Assembly: GCA_036346205.1 (NCBI GenBank)
Contig: JARFJB010000002.1
Span: 1,545,501-1,609,500, forward strand
Direction of reading: 5' to 3'
Length of the DNA stretch: 64,000 bases
DNA from: Vesta saturnalis
Taxonomy: Eukaryota; Arthropoda; Insecta; Coleoptera; Lampyridae
The position numbers were made by a program, and so were the translations under genes. The notes under the pieces were generated by a model. It saw only the letters and a list, made by a program, of their open reading frames with translations, did not search any database and was not told the origin of the DNA. Below are positions 45,317 through 57,770 of the stretch, piece by piece (the stretch's first letter is position 1; each line of letters starts with the position of its first letter).

Positions 45317-46939
45317 TAAAGTTCATTCGTTTAACTTATCCCAATGACGTGATGTACGCATTAAATCACGAAATGACCGACGTCTGTAATTTAAAGCAAA
45401 AATATGAGCACTGATACCAACCTTTCTGCATTTGCTTATTTGTTGATTGAGGTTACGTACGCTCGTCGGTTTGTTTATTTCTTATTCGTTTTTCATTGCT
45501 TCTTGAGTTAATATTTTAAGAGATCGGTTCTTTTCGGAACCACATTACTTTCTAGTGTTCATTTAAGGTAAAGATTAATTCGTTTTTACAGAAGGAGATA
45601 ACATTTATGTTTTAATTTGTAGCACATCAACATACCTCGTAGGTCAATTACCACAGACGAATTGATCCATAACTTAGTGGAATACTTTAATAAAGAAAAA
45701 TAGAACAATGGGCCCTTAACACCATTAACAGCAGTGTATGCAAGGGTTAGCGATGCTTTGAAAATTGACGCCAAAACTATTTCTAATGCTTTACGACGAC
45801 ATCAAAATCAAGAAGAAAACAAGGAAAATGAACCTCAACGAAAAAGTTTAAAAAAAAAGACATGGATCAACGACAAAAAAGTGAAATCTGTACTACAATT
45901 TACAACATGTACATTAATCATGAACATGTTACATTAGATACGCTCTTAACAAAAATTATGGGGATGATAATGTCAAACAGATGTGGAAAGGAGCGTTAAA
46001 AACAGTTTCACCTTCAGTTTGGTTAAAAACGATTAAACATGCAGAAGCTGAAATTCTAAAGTGTTGGGAGCAAGAAAAAGTTTATGATGTCCAAGTCAAT
46101 CCAATTATTATAAATCCAAACGATGACACAGATGCAGAAGATGAAGTGTAGTGAACATTTATAATTTCTTCTTCTTCACGCAAACAAAAATTTTTCTCCA
46201 AAAACTAAATAATAATCTAATTAATAACATATGTGTTATTGTACATTAACATTATGTTTTATAACAATAAATTATTTTCAACGCAGTCATGCTTAAACGT
46301 GAATGGACAAATTGTCATACGTTTTATTACATTATGATGTAATTATATACTGAATAAGTAAGAAACACTGGGTTATAATGTGTTTAGTGTATTTAAAACG
46401 ATAATTTGAATAAGTTTGTAAAAAGTACTATAATTCAATTACATTAAATACACCAATAAGTTTGAATTGCAGTATAATAATCTTCGACACCCATGATTGA
46501 AATTATGCTTCAGTATTTTGGAATTCGAATGTTTTCTCAAAGCATACTGATTAGTAGAATTCCTAAAAATTCAATCTTTATGAATAAACCAAATAAACAA
46601 CCCTTAACTCACAAATTTGCGTTATATTGAAAATAATATGCTTTTACATGCGTACATCTACGATACGTAAATTAAACTTTTGTCTTTTATTTGCAAACAT
46701 CATTAAATGACATTTACGTTAAGTTGGTATCAAAACTATTCGTACAAGAAAACGGAATTTGTTGTTGATGTTATCCTTGTTAGTTACTTGAGTTAATAAG
46801 AGACATACAAAACGACACTCTTAGAATAATACGTTAGCTAATAATGTATACATTGTATTCAATATGTAAAAAAAGATAGTCATACACAAGTGCGCGTTTG
46901 ATTCATCGATCAATCGGGATAAGTTAAACGAATGAACTA
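45317..46939 (+). mobile_element. Internally deleted TIR element with TA duplication
   Basis: Ends TAAAGTTCATTCGTTTAACT (45317) and TAGTTCATTCGTTTAACTTA (reading in from 46939), with TIRs of about 26 bp ending in TTATCCC. TA flanks both (45315-45316; 46940-46941). The only coding content is a transposase with its centre missing. Past the gene (46152-46915) the element is non-coding AT-rich sequence. Confidence 0.75.
45619..46151 (+). pseudogene. DDE_3-type transposase with catalytic core deleted
   Basis: After a splice acceptor-like TTTGTAG the frame reads HINIPRRSITTDELIHNLVE YFNKEK-stop-NNGPLTPLTAVYARVSDAL KIDAKTISNALRRHQ, the N-terminal HTH of a widespread arthropod DDE family. A degraded NHEHVTLDTLLTKI follows, and then directly DDNVKQMWKGALKTVSPSVW L... 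EILKCWEQEK...PIIINPNDDTDAEDEV-stop, which is the extreme C-terminus. Everything carrying the Asp-Asp-Glu triad, about 200 residues in relatives such as the copy at 59172, is gone; the junction lies near 45950. Cannot be catalytic. Confidence 0.75.
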
Positions 46940-46941
46940 TA

Positions 46942-47984
46942 CAGCCTATATTTCACAACAATAAGAAAAAAAAATTTGGACATTTCTATTTAAAACGTAA
47001 TTTTTGACTTTTCGTTTATTTAGTAGAAATTAAATAAATTCAATTGTGGTAAACTTGATACAATCGTGCAAAAAACAGTATGTGCATCACGAACATTAAG
47101 GGTTGCACCGGTCTCCGGCCAAACATGACCGTCGTAAACGTCCCTTACTGTTCTTGATACTCAATATACTATATTACTAACTTTAATGCGTCAGTAATGA
47201 TATACCAGCATATAATGCAGGTAATCAAAAACAATAATTATATACCAAGGTAGAGAAAACATTTTTCTAAGTCGATCTGTTTTATTTCCAGAAACGTGAA
47301 ATTCATTGCGTTTTCTACAAAGCTCGTTTTTGACCCTGCGAGTAGAATAATTATCTATAAAATTTATAAAACATACAAATTGAAAAAAATTATATAAATT
47401 ATAAATTGAAAAATACACCATTTAAAAAAGTCAAATACTAAGTATTTTAATTATGAATAATATATCTGCTTCTTTCCAAATTTTTGCTTTGTGACAGATT
47501 TGTCACTGTGGTTCGAAATGACCCTTTGCTATGGCAATCATGTATATTACCGGTGGGACTGTGATTAAATACACTGTATCTTCACGATTGATCCAAAAAC
47601 ATTGTTTTGTGCCAATTTAGCTTAATGCTTCTTAACGTCCTTGACAAAAACTAGAACTAAGTTTTACTGGAATAAATAAAGTTAATTATTATGGAAGTGA
47701 GACGAGGAATATAGAAGATATAACCCATAGAACAGCAAAACCGTATCATCGTTTTGAATGAAAAATACTAACACAAGTTATCTATATTTTAACGTTGTTT
47801 AAAAAATAAATCTCTGTACTGTACTGAGTACAAGTTGCAAACAATAGAACAGGATTTAGATATGAGAACTAGTATTCCTAATAAAATAAGGTACAATATA
47901 TACATCGGGTTAAGAAAGACACTTTCCTACTGCTTATAATGCTGAGTCTACTGTGCATCGGATTACTCATCTAGCTAGAAGTAT
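46942..47984. other. No gene recognised
   Basis: AT-rich spacer. The minus-strand ORF at 47191-47421 shows no motif. Confidence 0.4.
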
Positions 47985-48145
47985 CAAACGTGGAACAACA
48001 CACAACCTTCCCACCTACAAAGTGGAAAATAAAAGGAATGAATAATTTTTTAGGATGCATCCCCTTTTTTAATATGTTCATAACGAAAATAGGAAATATT
48101 GTGAAAACAAAAACAATTTATGCCAAACGTTGTAAAATGAAAAAT
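47985..48145 (-). repeat. Copy of the GTTGCCTG dispersed repeat, minus strand
   Basis: Reverse complement reads ...TTTGGCATAAATTGTTTTTG, TTTTCACAATATTTCC, TATTTTCGTTATGAAC, then a block AAAAGGGGATGCATCC, CTTTTATTTTCCACTTTGTA, GGTGGGAAGGTTGTGTGTTG. Same ordered blocks as 62230-62430. Confidence 0.65.
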
Positions 48146-49199
48146 AAAATCGATTGCATAACTTTCTATACCTGTATAATTATGTATAATGTAGGTTGGA
48201 AGGTAAAAATCTAACTGTAGATAATTTGATTTTTGGTTTTGTTTATTATACATTCGAAGGTAGCTGTGAGTAATAGAATGGTATTTAATTTATTTAAACG
48301 ATTGAATATAAAGCTTTAATGCGGCACGTATTGTGTTCGTACCTCAAACGTAACTGGCATACGGTAAAATGTGTATTATTTGACTCTATTGTGAATACCT
48401 AATTGAATTATTTATTTCATTATTAATAGATATATTAGTCAGTAAAACAATAATAATTGTATAGTTTCTAAATGGAATTGATATTATGTATAAATAAGAG
48501 ACTTTTGTCTAAAATTTAGTTTATTCCGTTAATAAATGCTCCCATTTTGTAGACACTTATTTGATTCAATCAACGTATCGCAAACATGATAAAACTGTTA
48601 TAATGGATTCAAATAGCTTAAACAATATTTCTAACAAATATTGATTTAACAGAAACGCTAGCATAACTAATACAATGTTATTTTCATCCTACATTAGACA
48701 ATTTAGTGAAGTTAAATTTGCACTAACTTGAAACAAATCTGTTCTAATTGGAGAGTAATGGAGATTACATCGTTTTGTAGCGGGTGAGCCCTTAATAGAG
48801 GACGTTGGCGGTAACACAGTAACAGTTAATGCTACAACTTGAAGGAAAAGATCTTTTTAATTAAGTATTGAAATTTTCTCCCCCAGCCACTTATTAGAGA
48901 AACTTGCAGAAACTTGAAATTAATTTCTAGCAATTTCTCTCGACCACTTTTACTAAAAAGATTTTTTCCCAAAGTTTCTGAGACACGACCGACGTCCTTT
49001 GTTACTATGATTGGGAGGAAGTGCGTCTTTAGTATTTTTCTAATGGAAATAGTCTTATTACCGATTCTATTAAGGTGAAGGCAAGACATTATAAATTACA
49101 AAAATACACATAAATTAAAGTTGCAAAGGTTTTGCAGTGTTGTTATTCAGACTGTTGTATTTTTTTTTAACACTTCATAAATTTGATTGGCAACTTAAG
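48146..49199. other. No gene recognised
   Basis: AT-rich. The minus-strand ORF 48832-49089 is basic/Leu-rich without a known motif. Confidence 0.4.
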
Positions 49200-49895
49200 T
49201 TTTACTTTCTTGCTAAACAAAAAAGTATTGCGGTCGAGAAAAAATCGAAAAAATAAGTTGCGTTATTATGATGTTTTACGACTACCGACGAAAATATAAA
49301 AAAAACAAGAGAGAATTTTGAATAAATAAATCAATTTCGAATAATTGCTAAAGTTTGGCCCCTTAAACTACAAATTTATACCAAAACTTATTACGCAAAG
49401 AAATCTCTTTAAAGAACATTTATTTAACTACGCATATCTATTTCCAATTCTTTTATATCTTGAACGGCATCGGAAATATATATTTCCATAAAAAAAAATG
49501 TATATGTGATTGTAACTGCGGCTATATTCAATTTTGAAAGTCTTAAAAAATTGCAAAAAATTGCATTTTATGGTAGTTATTGATGATCTGAATTGCAATG
49601 TTCTATGTTAAAATTTGAAAATTTGCCCCCAAAAAAACACTCTTACTTTCACCCCCTGTATACCTATTGCGTTTAAAACCTGGTTTTGTCGACATAATTA
49701 TCTCGTAGGCCTTCATTCCAAATTTTATCAAAATTGTCTGTATAATTTCGGCTGGCGAGTGACTACAGACAGACATTTTGAAAAATTTTCTAAAATTTTG
49801 TTTTTCGGGTTCAGGAAGTCGTAAAAGTAACGCAACTTATTTTTTTCGATTTTTTTCGACCGCAATACTTTCTTGTTTAGCAAGAAAGTAAAAAT
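49200..49895. mobile_element. Non-coding TIR element (MITE-like), about 700 bp
   Basis: TIRs of about 80 bp: TTTTACTTTCTTGCTAAACA at 49200, running through GTATTGCGGTCGAG, AAATCGAAAAAATAAGTTGC and GTTTTACGAC, is mirrored at 49895 with a few changes. No coding sequence inside. The right half includes TTTCATTCCAAATTTTATCA and a GACAGACA sequence. Superfamily unknown because the target duplication is unclear. Confidence 0.75.
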
Positions 49896-49904
49896 TACTC
49901 GTTA

Positions 49905-52900
49905 TACAGGGTGTCCCAGGAGTTCGTACCATTAAGCTTGGGAGATGATAGAAGGACTAAAAATAATTATAGTACTTCATATAAATTTTTTGGCTTAAAC
50001 CCTTCGTTAACGACCTATATGGAAGTAAAATTGTTTTTTATTTATAACTAATGATGACTTATTGGAAATTAATAAAATTTTAACCTTTTGTAAACACCAT
50101 AAATGCGACATACAAGTCTGCACTAGACTTGTGAACTCAGGTGCGGACTAACTTCAATGGTGGATGCGGAAATTTTTTTTATCTACAAATTTTTTTCTGT
50201 TATAGTTAAGTGCTACAATTAAATTACTTAAGTATTTCTATAGATAAAAACATCCTCTTGTGAGATGTCCATAAAATTAACGATTTAAGAGGTAGGGGCA
50301 AGTTTATATCGCACTGCACACCCATCGGCGCATTGACCATTTTTTAAAATGTACCGGGTTTCCCAAATTCGAGGCGTATCATTGGGATCTCGAAAACGGT
50401 AAGAGATAAAGAAACGGTTAAATTGCCGCAAAGTTGCGCATTTAAGGGAAACATAATTAGACGCTATCAGATTTCGAATATTTTCTTTTGTTTTTGAGAT
50501 AATTGAAAACAAGTGATTTCTCGGATTTTCGTTTTTATTTTTTTATAGAGCCATTTAAAAAAAAATCAAAAACAGTTCACACTTCTTCATTGTTATTTTT
50601 TATATCCATCTGACGTTTCGGATTCCCACATTCATCATCAACTTAATTTTTTTTTAAATACGGACCTGGATTTTTTTTAACTTTACAAATCACTTATTTC
50701 ATTTTGGTTACCATAAGGTATACTAAGTTTTAATTTTTGAAACGTCAGATGGATATGTAGATAGCATGATATTACAGATAATAAAAAAAGACAATTCACC
50801 TCGAATTTGGAACACGGTACATGTATAAAAATAAGCTTTCTAATTTTTTTTACTAGTTTTATTTTTTACAACGGTGATCTTAAGAACACTGTAATGAAAT
50901 CGAATACATCTTAATTTAACAAAAATAAAAATACGAGAATAACAACAAAAACTTTAAAAATAATAACTACATTCCATTATAACAGATTAAAGCAACGAGT
51001 AACCAAAAAATTAACGAAAATTAAAAAAATTAGATCTTTGTACTTGGAATAACATTCCAGGATTATTGCGGATGTTTTCGCAGTGAAACGTATCCTATCA
51101 ATTAGTTCATTTCCTGTATTTACATGTGTAGTTTAAACTAAACTTTTAAGTCCCAAAAATAAAAATCTAATGGGTTGTTGTCTGGTGAACGGGATGACCA
51201 TTGAAATGGTCCACCCCTTCCTATCCACCTATCTGAAGAAATATTGTTTAGATGGGGACATGCCTCACGATAGAAGTGAGGGGGTGCCCCATCGTGCATA
51301 AACCACATACAGTGGCGCTATCGTAAATGTACATCCTCTAATAAAATTGCCAGAATATCCTGCAAAAATTGTAAATAAGACTGCCCGTTTAAACTATCAT
51401 TAAGGATATACGGACCAATTAAGTAGTTGCGTATAATACCTGCCCAGACTTGACTCTAAACCTTTGTTGGCGTTTAGTCTCAATTATCCCGTGGAGAATT
51501 TTCATCATCCCACAGATGTAGGTTATGGGAATTAATTATACCATCCCTGGTAAAACCTGATTCATCTGTAAATAGTACATTTTCAATGAAATGTTGGTCT
51601 TCCCGTTGTTTACCCAAAAACCAGCTCGCATAATTAAGCCTAGCAGGATAGTCACCTGGTGACATAGCATGAACTTTTTGAAAATGAAACGGATGAGATA
51701 GTTGCTCGCGAAGAATTCTATGTACTCTTGATTTTGAAATATTAAATTGTGCCGAAAGTTTGCTCACAGTGGTAGTAGGTTCATTACCAACAACATCTAG
51801 TATGTTTTCGTCAATTATTGGAGTACGCACGATTCTCATACTTCCTTCGCCACCTTTCTTCTGTAAAAATGAACCTAAAACCTAATTATCCATTGTAAAG
51901 CCAGTATATAAAACTACTACATTAAGCTACACGTACCTGGTTCTCTTAAACTCAAATGTATGGTTCAAACGTTTTCCTATTTGGTAACCTTCGATTTGGT
52001 TAAGGTTTCGAATAAAGTCTTCTACCTAGGCTAGAATTACCGTCTGCCATTCCAAACATAATGTGCATATCTGCACACTGATTAAAGGTAAATTCTTTCA
52101 TTTTTGAATTTAAAATAAATAATGTGACAATTTCTCACACTTGCAAGTGTAGACAGATGACAAATATTTAGAAATGACTTAAACGTGAGATGGAAGCCGC
52201 CTTCTTAATGGATTTTTTAATTAAAATAGCACAAAACGGTTCACATTAAAAACGGATTATTTTTATGCTGATTTGATTACATTGAATATCTTTTATTTTG
52301 CTTTTTATTATTATATTCGTATTTTCACTTTTGTTAAATTAAGGTGTTCGTTTGCAATAAAGTTTTCTTATATCACTATTGTAAGTAATAAAAGAAGTCT
52401 AAAGAATGTAAGTTTACTTTATAAATGTGGACTGTACCGATTTATTAATAATTTACTAATAATACAGTATGATTACTGTAACGGTATTTCAAAAAAAAAT
52501 GGTGAATGCGCCAATGGGTGTGCAATGCGACTTAAAATTGCCCGTATCTCTTAAACCATTAATTTTATCAAGATGTCACAAGAAAATGTTTTTTCTTTAG
52601 AAATGTTTCAGAAATTTAATTGTGGCATTTCTAAGTGAAAAAAATTATATTATCAAAAATTGCCGCATCAACCATTGAACTTAGTCCGTACCTGAGTTCA
52701 TAAGTGTAATGCAGATTTGTTTATGACGCCACAATTTATGGTGTTTATAAACGGTTAAAGTTTTGTTAATTTCCAATAATTCATTTAACAATTATAAATA
52801 AAAAACAATTTTTAATTCCCAACTATAGTTCGTTAACGAAGGGCTTAAACATTTTTATATGAAGTACTATAATTAGTTTTAGTCCCTCTATCATCTCTCA

Positions 52901-52915
52901 GCAGAAATGGCTGTA
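49905..52915 (-). mobile_element. IS630/mariner-like DNA transposon with about 430-bp TIRs
   Basis: The left arm (about 49944-50360) and right arm (about 52480-52905) are inverted copies, for example GGAGATGATAGAAGGACTAA / GAGAGATGATAGAGGGACTA and GAACTCAGGTGCGGACTAA. The left tip begins TACAGGGTGTCCCAGGAGTT (about 49904), a common end in this superfamily; the right tip is diverged or lost beyond 52912. The transposase is on the minus strand. The region 50520-51150 includes another short inverted block, ACGTTTCGGATT/ACGTCAGATGGATAT, that may be a nested insertion. Confidence 0.75.
51180..52101 (-). pseudogene. IS630/mariner-like transposase, disrupted, one intron
   Basis: The start MKEFTFNQCADMHIMFGMAD is at 52101-52099. 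An intron of about 90 bp (ends ...TTTTTACAG near 51862) precedes RIVRTPIIDENILDVVGNEP TTTVSKLSAQFNISKSRVHR ILREQ, then FHFQKVHAMSPGDYPARL and first-Asp motif VLFTDESGF. A stop at 51480 is followed, in sequence order, by VWAGIIRNYLIGPYILNDSL NGQSYLQFLQDI, second Asp MWFMHDGAPPHF and third Asp WSSRSPDNNPLDFYFW, with 36 residues between the last two. Several stops (N-terminal exon and after SPRDN) make it inactive. Confidence 0.82.
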
Positions 52916-54240
52916 ATTTTGTTTTGTCATTTTGCTGCTCCAACTAAGATGTTTATTAGTGTTTCAATAAATTTAGCATGTAAAACCAAACGATTCGGTA
53001 ACATCAGCAGAGATTGAAATTAATTTCCAATATCATTGACGATTTGTTACTGGGAAGACAACCAAATTTTTAACAAATTGTACTTGTTTAGCTTAAGTTA
53101 TAAACGTTTAGCATAGGACGTTAACCAGACATTATTGTAACTTTTTACAGGGATTTTTTGTAACGTTATTATTTAATGACTACAGAAGTTCTATAGAAGT
53201 TACTCAATATTGAGGTAATTATGAGCACAGTACGAGGTTTACAAAACGTTACTGTAACGTGTTACAAACGTTTGTAACGTTAACATTTCAAAGGCTCGCC
53301 TTAAATACATTTACCTTCAGCATATTAGTATTATAATCTTTACACGTTTAGATTGAATTTATAACTTCCAATGATTTTATTGAGTTGAAACTAATTATAG
53401 CCTTTAAGACATATGAATGTGTTTTTCACATTTGGTGTTTTGCAATATACACGTTGCGATTAATACAATTAAATCAGTGTTTATTTAGTGTTACGACAAT
53501 GTGATAAACTTACAACAAAGGTTTCACGATGTACACATAGTGCGTCGAATTTATTGTTTGCTGCTTAACAAAGACACCAGTTTAACTTCCATAATAAACG
53601 TAACTTCTCAACACAAATGTAACTTTGCATAGACGTTGAACAAATCAAAGAAAAGTCTACTTCTGGTTGAAGTAAATAATACGTCATAAGGTGAAGTTAT
53701 ATTATTGAAAAATCAAAACCATTTCTTAGGATTATGTTACTTTCATTTCTTTATAGGTATGAAGCATACATGAAGCAAAGTTAAACTAAATAAGTTACTT
53801 TGCCACTTTTGTAATCCTTTGCTGATGACTATTGTGATTAATTAGTCGAGACAAAATTTGAATAAACCACACTCCTTGTTTTTCTGGGTGAATAACGACA
53901 TGAGGTTATGATTTAACTGTTCTGTTCGTAACGTACGTTGTTAGCCTAAGTGGCCTAACGAGGCTACTGTATAGCCGAGGTTAGGGAACAGGTTTATTTT
54001 TCGAAAATGTCTTTAGCATATCCCGACTATTTTGAATACTATGCCTACCAAAACGTCATTTCTCTTAATTTCTCGACTTTTTTGCCTCTCTTTGGGTAGT
54101 TAAACTTTCTTGAAAGTATATTTTCAAATGTGGATAATTATACCGAGACATTTTTTTTTTTGTGACGTCACCCTTGGGACACCTTTGGTCGCCATTTTTT
54201 TATATGCCCACGTGGGGATCGTATTTTTTTCCACCTGAGA
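52916..54240. other. No gene recognised
   Basis: AT-rich spacer. A perfect 18-bp palindrome GTTACAAACGTTTGTAAC lies at 53261-53278 in a cluster of AACGTT/GTAACG words (53245-53285). Confidence 0.4.
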
Positions 54241-54485
54241 ATAAATAGATTTAATCTGTTATTTATTAGGGCCCGCTTTTATCTAAGGAGATTGCCTAAT
54301 TGTTATTAAAACTATTATTACATTTCTTTTAATTCCAATCTAGAGATTGAGACATAATTTATTTATAGATTGGGGGTTGTATTCTAATAATGGGGAAGAA
54401 TTAATGTATAGATAAAACATGTAAAGATGCCAAGTGTTTTCAAAATAAATAGATTTAATCTGTTATTAATATTTATTAGGGCCCG
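54241..54485 (+). repeat. Direct repeat pair about 200 bp apart
   Basis: ATAAATAGATTTAATCTGTT followed by ATTTATTAGGGCCCG occurs at 54241-54275 and again at 54445-54485. The second copy has a 6-bp insertion. The segment between contains TTATTAAAACTATTATTACA, a block of the GTTGCCTG repeat family, and 54530-54600 matches the TCTGAATAACGA block of the 6440 inverted repeat. Confidence 0.7.
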
Positions 54486-54879
54486 TTTTGATTTTTATCA
54501 AGGGTATAAAAACCTGGTCCTTAAACAATCATGTTCTATGCAATCTTTAAGACTGAATTTAAGCGCTAGCTAAAATTTTTCCAATATCTGAATAACGACA
54601 TCGAAATTGCAACCTTCAACACTATACATATAAATGAGTAATTAAGTTACCGTGCATTAAACGATTTTCACCTTGAGAACGTTAAATTATGTGTACAAGG
54701 TCTAAGCAGAAATAAAATGCATTAATACGATATGCATTATAGTCTGTTTTACGCTTCATTGTGTACTCCCTTTAATAGTGGTATCAATTAAAAGTAAAAT
54801 ATTAAAGGTCGACTGCTAAATTATATGCTCAAGGTTTAAGCGGAAAATAACATTGCATTAACGAGTAAAAACAACCCGT

Positions 54880-56664
54880 GGCTGACATTAAACACGGAGA
54901 AACTAATAGAGGAAATAAATAAGCTAAAACAAAAAAATATTAAATGCAAGAACAGACGAACAGAAAAAAACACTCGAACAAGAGTATTGGGAAAAAGATA
55001 AGCAAATCAAAAAAAGTGCAAGGGATGACCGGCGACACAAAATAGAGGAATTGCTAGGGGAAGCGGAAAATGCAGCAGGCAGAAACGACCTAAACATGCT
55101 GTACAAGATAACACGGAAAATGTCTGGGAAAAGAGATAAAACAACCAATAACATTAAGAACAAGGAACGCAAAATACTCACACCACAAAAGGAAATATTA
55201 GACAGATGGGTAGAGTATATAACATAAATAAGGATAGTAACAACACAGAAGATACTGAGGAAGGGAATAAAGAAGAACTCCAGCTAAATATAAGGACGGA
55301 TGAAATTACGGAAGAAGAAATTGTACAATCCATCAGCCAATCAAAAAATGATAAAGCAGCGGGATTAAACGACATCCCAGGAGAATTAATTAAGGCAGGA
55401 TCTGAACCAACTGGGAAACTCTTATATTACTTATTAAATAACATCTGGACAGAACAAAAAATCCCAAAGGAATGGACTGAGGGCTTAATCGTAAAAATAC
55501 CTAAAAAAAGCAATACCACAGAATGCGGTTACTGGAGAGCTATCACAATACTAAACACTACAAGCAAAATATTAACAAGAGTAATACTTGTACGATTAAA
55601 GGAAGCAACCTTAAGTAAACTCATAAATAACCAAGCCGGTTTCCGACCACAAAGATCTTGCATGGATCACATTATTACTTTAAGGATAAATCCTTTATAA
55701 TGTACAATAGAAAAAAATCGGAAAAGTTTGCAATTGAAAGTGGCGTGAGAGAAGGATGCATATTGTCGCCATTACTGTTTCTAATAGTTGCCGACTGGAT
55801 AATGGAAAAAATAATAGATAACCAAAAAGGACTACAGTGGAGATTTAACACGAAACCAGAAGACCTAGAATATGCAGATGACATCTGTTTAATTACCGAG
55901 AAAAAAGAACACCTACAAGATAAATTAAACCAGCTAAAAATAATAGTAAGTACAGTAGGATTGGAAATCAATACAAATAAGACGAAGACAACAAGAGCAA
56001 GCCCAGAAGATACAACCGAAATACGAATAGAAGGAAAAATATACAAAATGTTGCAAATTTCACTTACCTCGGCATTGCACTGGATGAAAAAGGAGGATGC
56101 AAGTACGGACATAAAAGCAAGGATACCTAAAGCACAAAACTCCTTCAGAATACTCTATAAAATATGGAGGTCAAACGAAATATCAAAGAATGCAAAACTG
56201 AGAATACTAGAAATGTGATCACGGTACTTTTATACGGGTGTGAAACCTGGGCACTAAATAAAGAACAGCTGCAGAAAATACAAATATTCATTAATAAATG
56301 TCTTATAACTATAATGAAAATCCACTGGCCAAATACTATCACAAATAGAGAACTATGGAATACTACGAAGCAAGAACCGGTTAGCGTGGCTATAATAAAA
56401 CGCCGCTGGAGATGGATTGGACACACACTACGGAAACCATGCTCAGATTTAACCCGTCAAACACTAGAATATAATATTACAGGAAAACGGAAGAGAGGAA
56501 GACCAGCTCCAACCTGGAGAAGAACCGTACCTAAGGAATGTAAAAAAATGAACACAACATGGAACCAAGTAAAAGAAATATCGAAAAACAAAAATAGATG
56601 GGAAGAGTTCGTTCAAAATATATGTAAACAACAAGAACAAAACGTAGTCAACTCCTCAAATTAA
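54880..56664 (+). pseudogene. LINE D: non-LTR reverse transcriptase, motif A deleted
   Basis: Reads NPWLTLNTEKLIEEINKLKQ K, a broken linker, then DEITEEEIVQSISQSKNDKA AGLNDIPGELIK, IPKEWTEGLIVKIPKK, WRAITILNTTSKILTRVILV RL, NNQAGFRPQRSCMDHIITLR I. Here the next roughly 60-70 residues, including the catalytic IDF..AFD motif A, are missing. The frame resumes FAIESGVREGCILSPLLFLI VADWIM, catalytic YADD (55871-55882), VGLEINTNKTK and, after shifts, LLYGCETWALNKEQLQKIQI, RRRWRWIGHTLRKP, GKRKRGRPAPTWRRTV. The C-terminal RWIGH and GRP.TWRR blocks mark an RTE-like/related invertebrate LINE class. Ends at a stop before a TAAATAAAG tail. Confidence 0.85.
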
Positions 56665-56734
56665 ATAAAAGTGATAGAGTTTAAATAAAGTGTAAAATTT
56701 TAATTTGTATTTAAGTCTCTGCAGATTATGGCTG

Positions 56735-57770
56735 GAAATATGAATTTGTATGGTAATAAGGGGCATAATGCTACTTGTAAGACAAATTTAGGGCTTAGCA
56801 ACTTACTCTCAGGACTTCGACCCTTGATCAACAAATTTGAATTTGTTTGTGGGCCATCTATGAGGGGAAATTTGAATTTGTATTCTAATATGGGGGCCTA
56901 ACGCTCATTTATAAGACAGATATAGAGCTTCGTAACTTGCTTTCGGGGCTTCGAATTTGTATTTAAGTGTCTACATTCGTATTGCTTATTGCTAGAAATT
57001 TGAACTTGTATTCCAATAAGGGGGCCTAATGCTAACTTATAAGACAGACATAGGGCTTCGCAACTTGCTTCCAGATCTTAACCCCCTGGCCCCTTGGTGG
57101 GAAATTTGAATTTATATTTAAGTCTACATTCTGATTGTTTATTACGAAAAATCTGAACCTGTATTCTAATAAGGGGGCCTAGTACTAACTTATAAGACAG
57201 GTGTAAGGCCTCGCAACTTGCTTTCGGGGCTTCACACCCTTGGCTGTAAATTTGAATGCGTATTCTAATGAGAGACCGTAATGCTAACTTGTAAGACACG
57301 TATAGGGTTTTGCAACCTGCTTTCGGACCTTCGCCTCTTGTCGTGCCCCACGAACTCAAATGTTGAATTTGTTAATAGCGCCATCTACTCGTATATAGAC
57401 TAATGCATGTTTTCTGTAATATAGCTGGCGACGCCTAGCGGTATATTTTAAAAGTACATACAGGTCCCTGTAATGGTTATAGTGGGAAATTTGAAATAAG
57501 GGGTCTAACACTAGCTTTTAAGGTAAGACGTATGTATCTGGGCCTCAACCTCGATCAAATCAAACAACGGGGGTTTCGCCCCTCGTTATAGCCCATTGGC
57601 GGTAAATTTGAATTTGTATTCTAATAAGGGGTTCTAATGCTAACTTGTAACACAATATAAATAAAGTTTGCCGCGAGTAGGATTGGAACCTACGACTATT
57701 CTAATAAAAGGGCCTAAAGCTAACTTATACGACAGTTACAGGGCTTCACAACTTGCTCTCACGAGAGAAC
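56735..57770 (+). repeat. Diverged minisatellite, unit about 100-130 bp, about seven copies
   Basis: The recurring order is AAATTTGAATTTGTATTCTA, ATAAGGGGGCCTAATGCTAA, CTTATAAGACAG, ATAGGGCTTCGCAACTTGCT and TTCGGGGCTTCG. Copies start near 56735, 56868, 56995, 57148, 57246, 57482 and 57600, with a last partial at about 57700. Units vary by substitutions and by loss of the 3' part. It begins about 70 bp after LINE D. No coding sense. Confidence 0.8.
57655..57700 (-). repeat. 3' half of the 15.9-kb tRNA-shaped family inserted in the minisatellite
   Basis: The minus strand reads GTCGTAGGTTCCAATCCTAC, TCGCGGC, AAACTTTATTTAT, the T arm, 3' acceptor strand and A/T tail of the tRNA-shaped genes at 15850 and 15987. 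The minisatellite unit is interrupted here (GCTAACTTGTAACACAA | ... | TATTCTAATAAAAGGGCC). Confidence 0.7.

Noticed and set aside
55675..56112. 145-codon minus-strand ORF
   Set aside because: Antisense to the LINE D RT, which carries YADD and other RT motifs on the plus strand.
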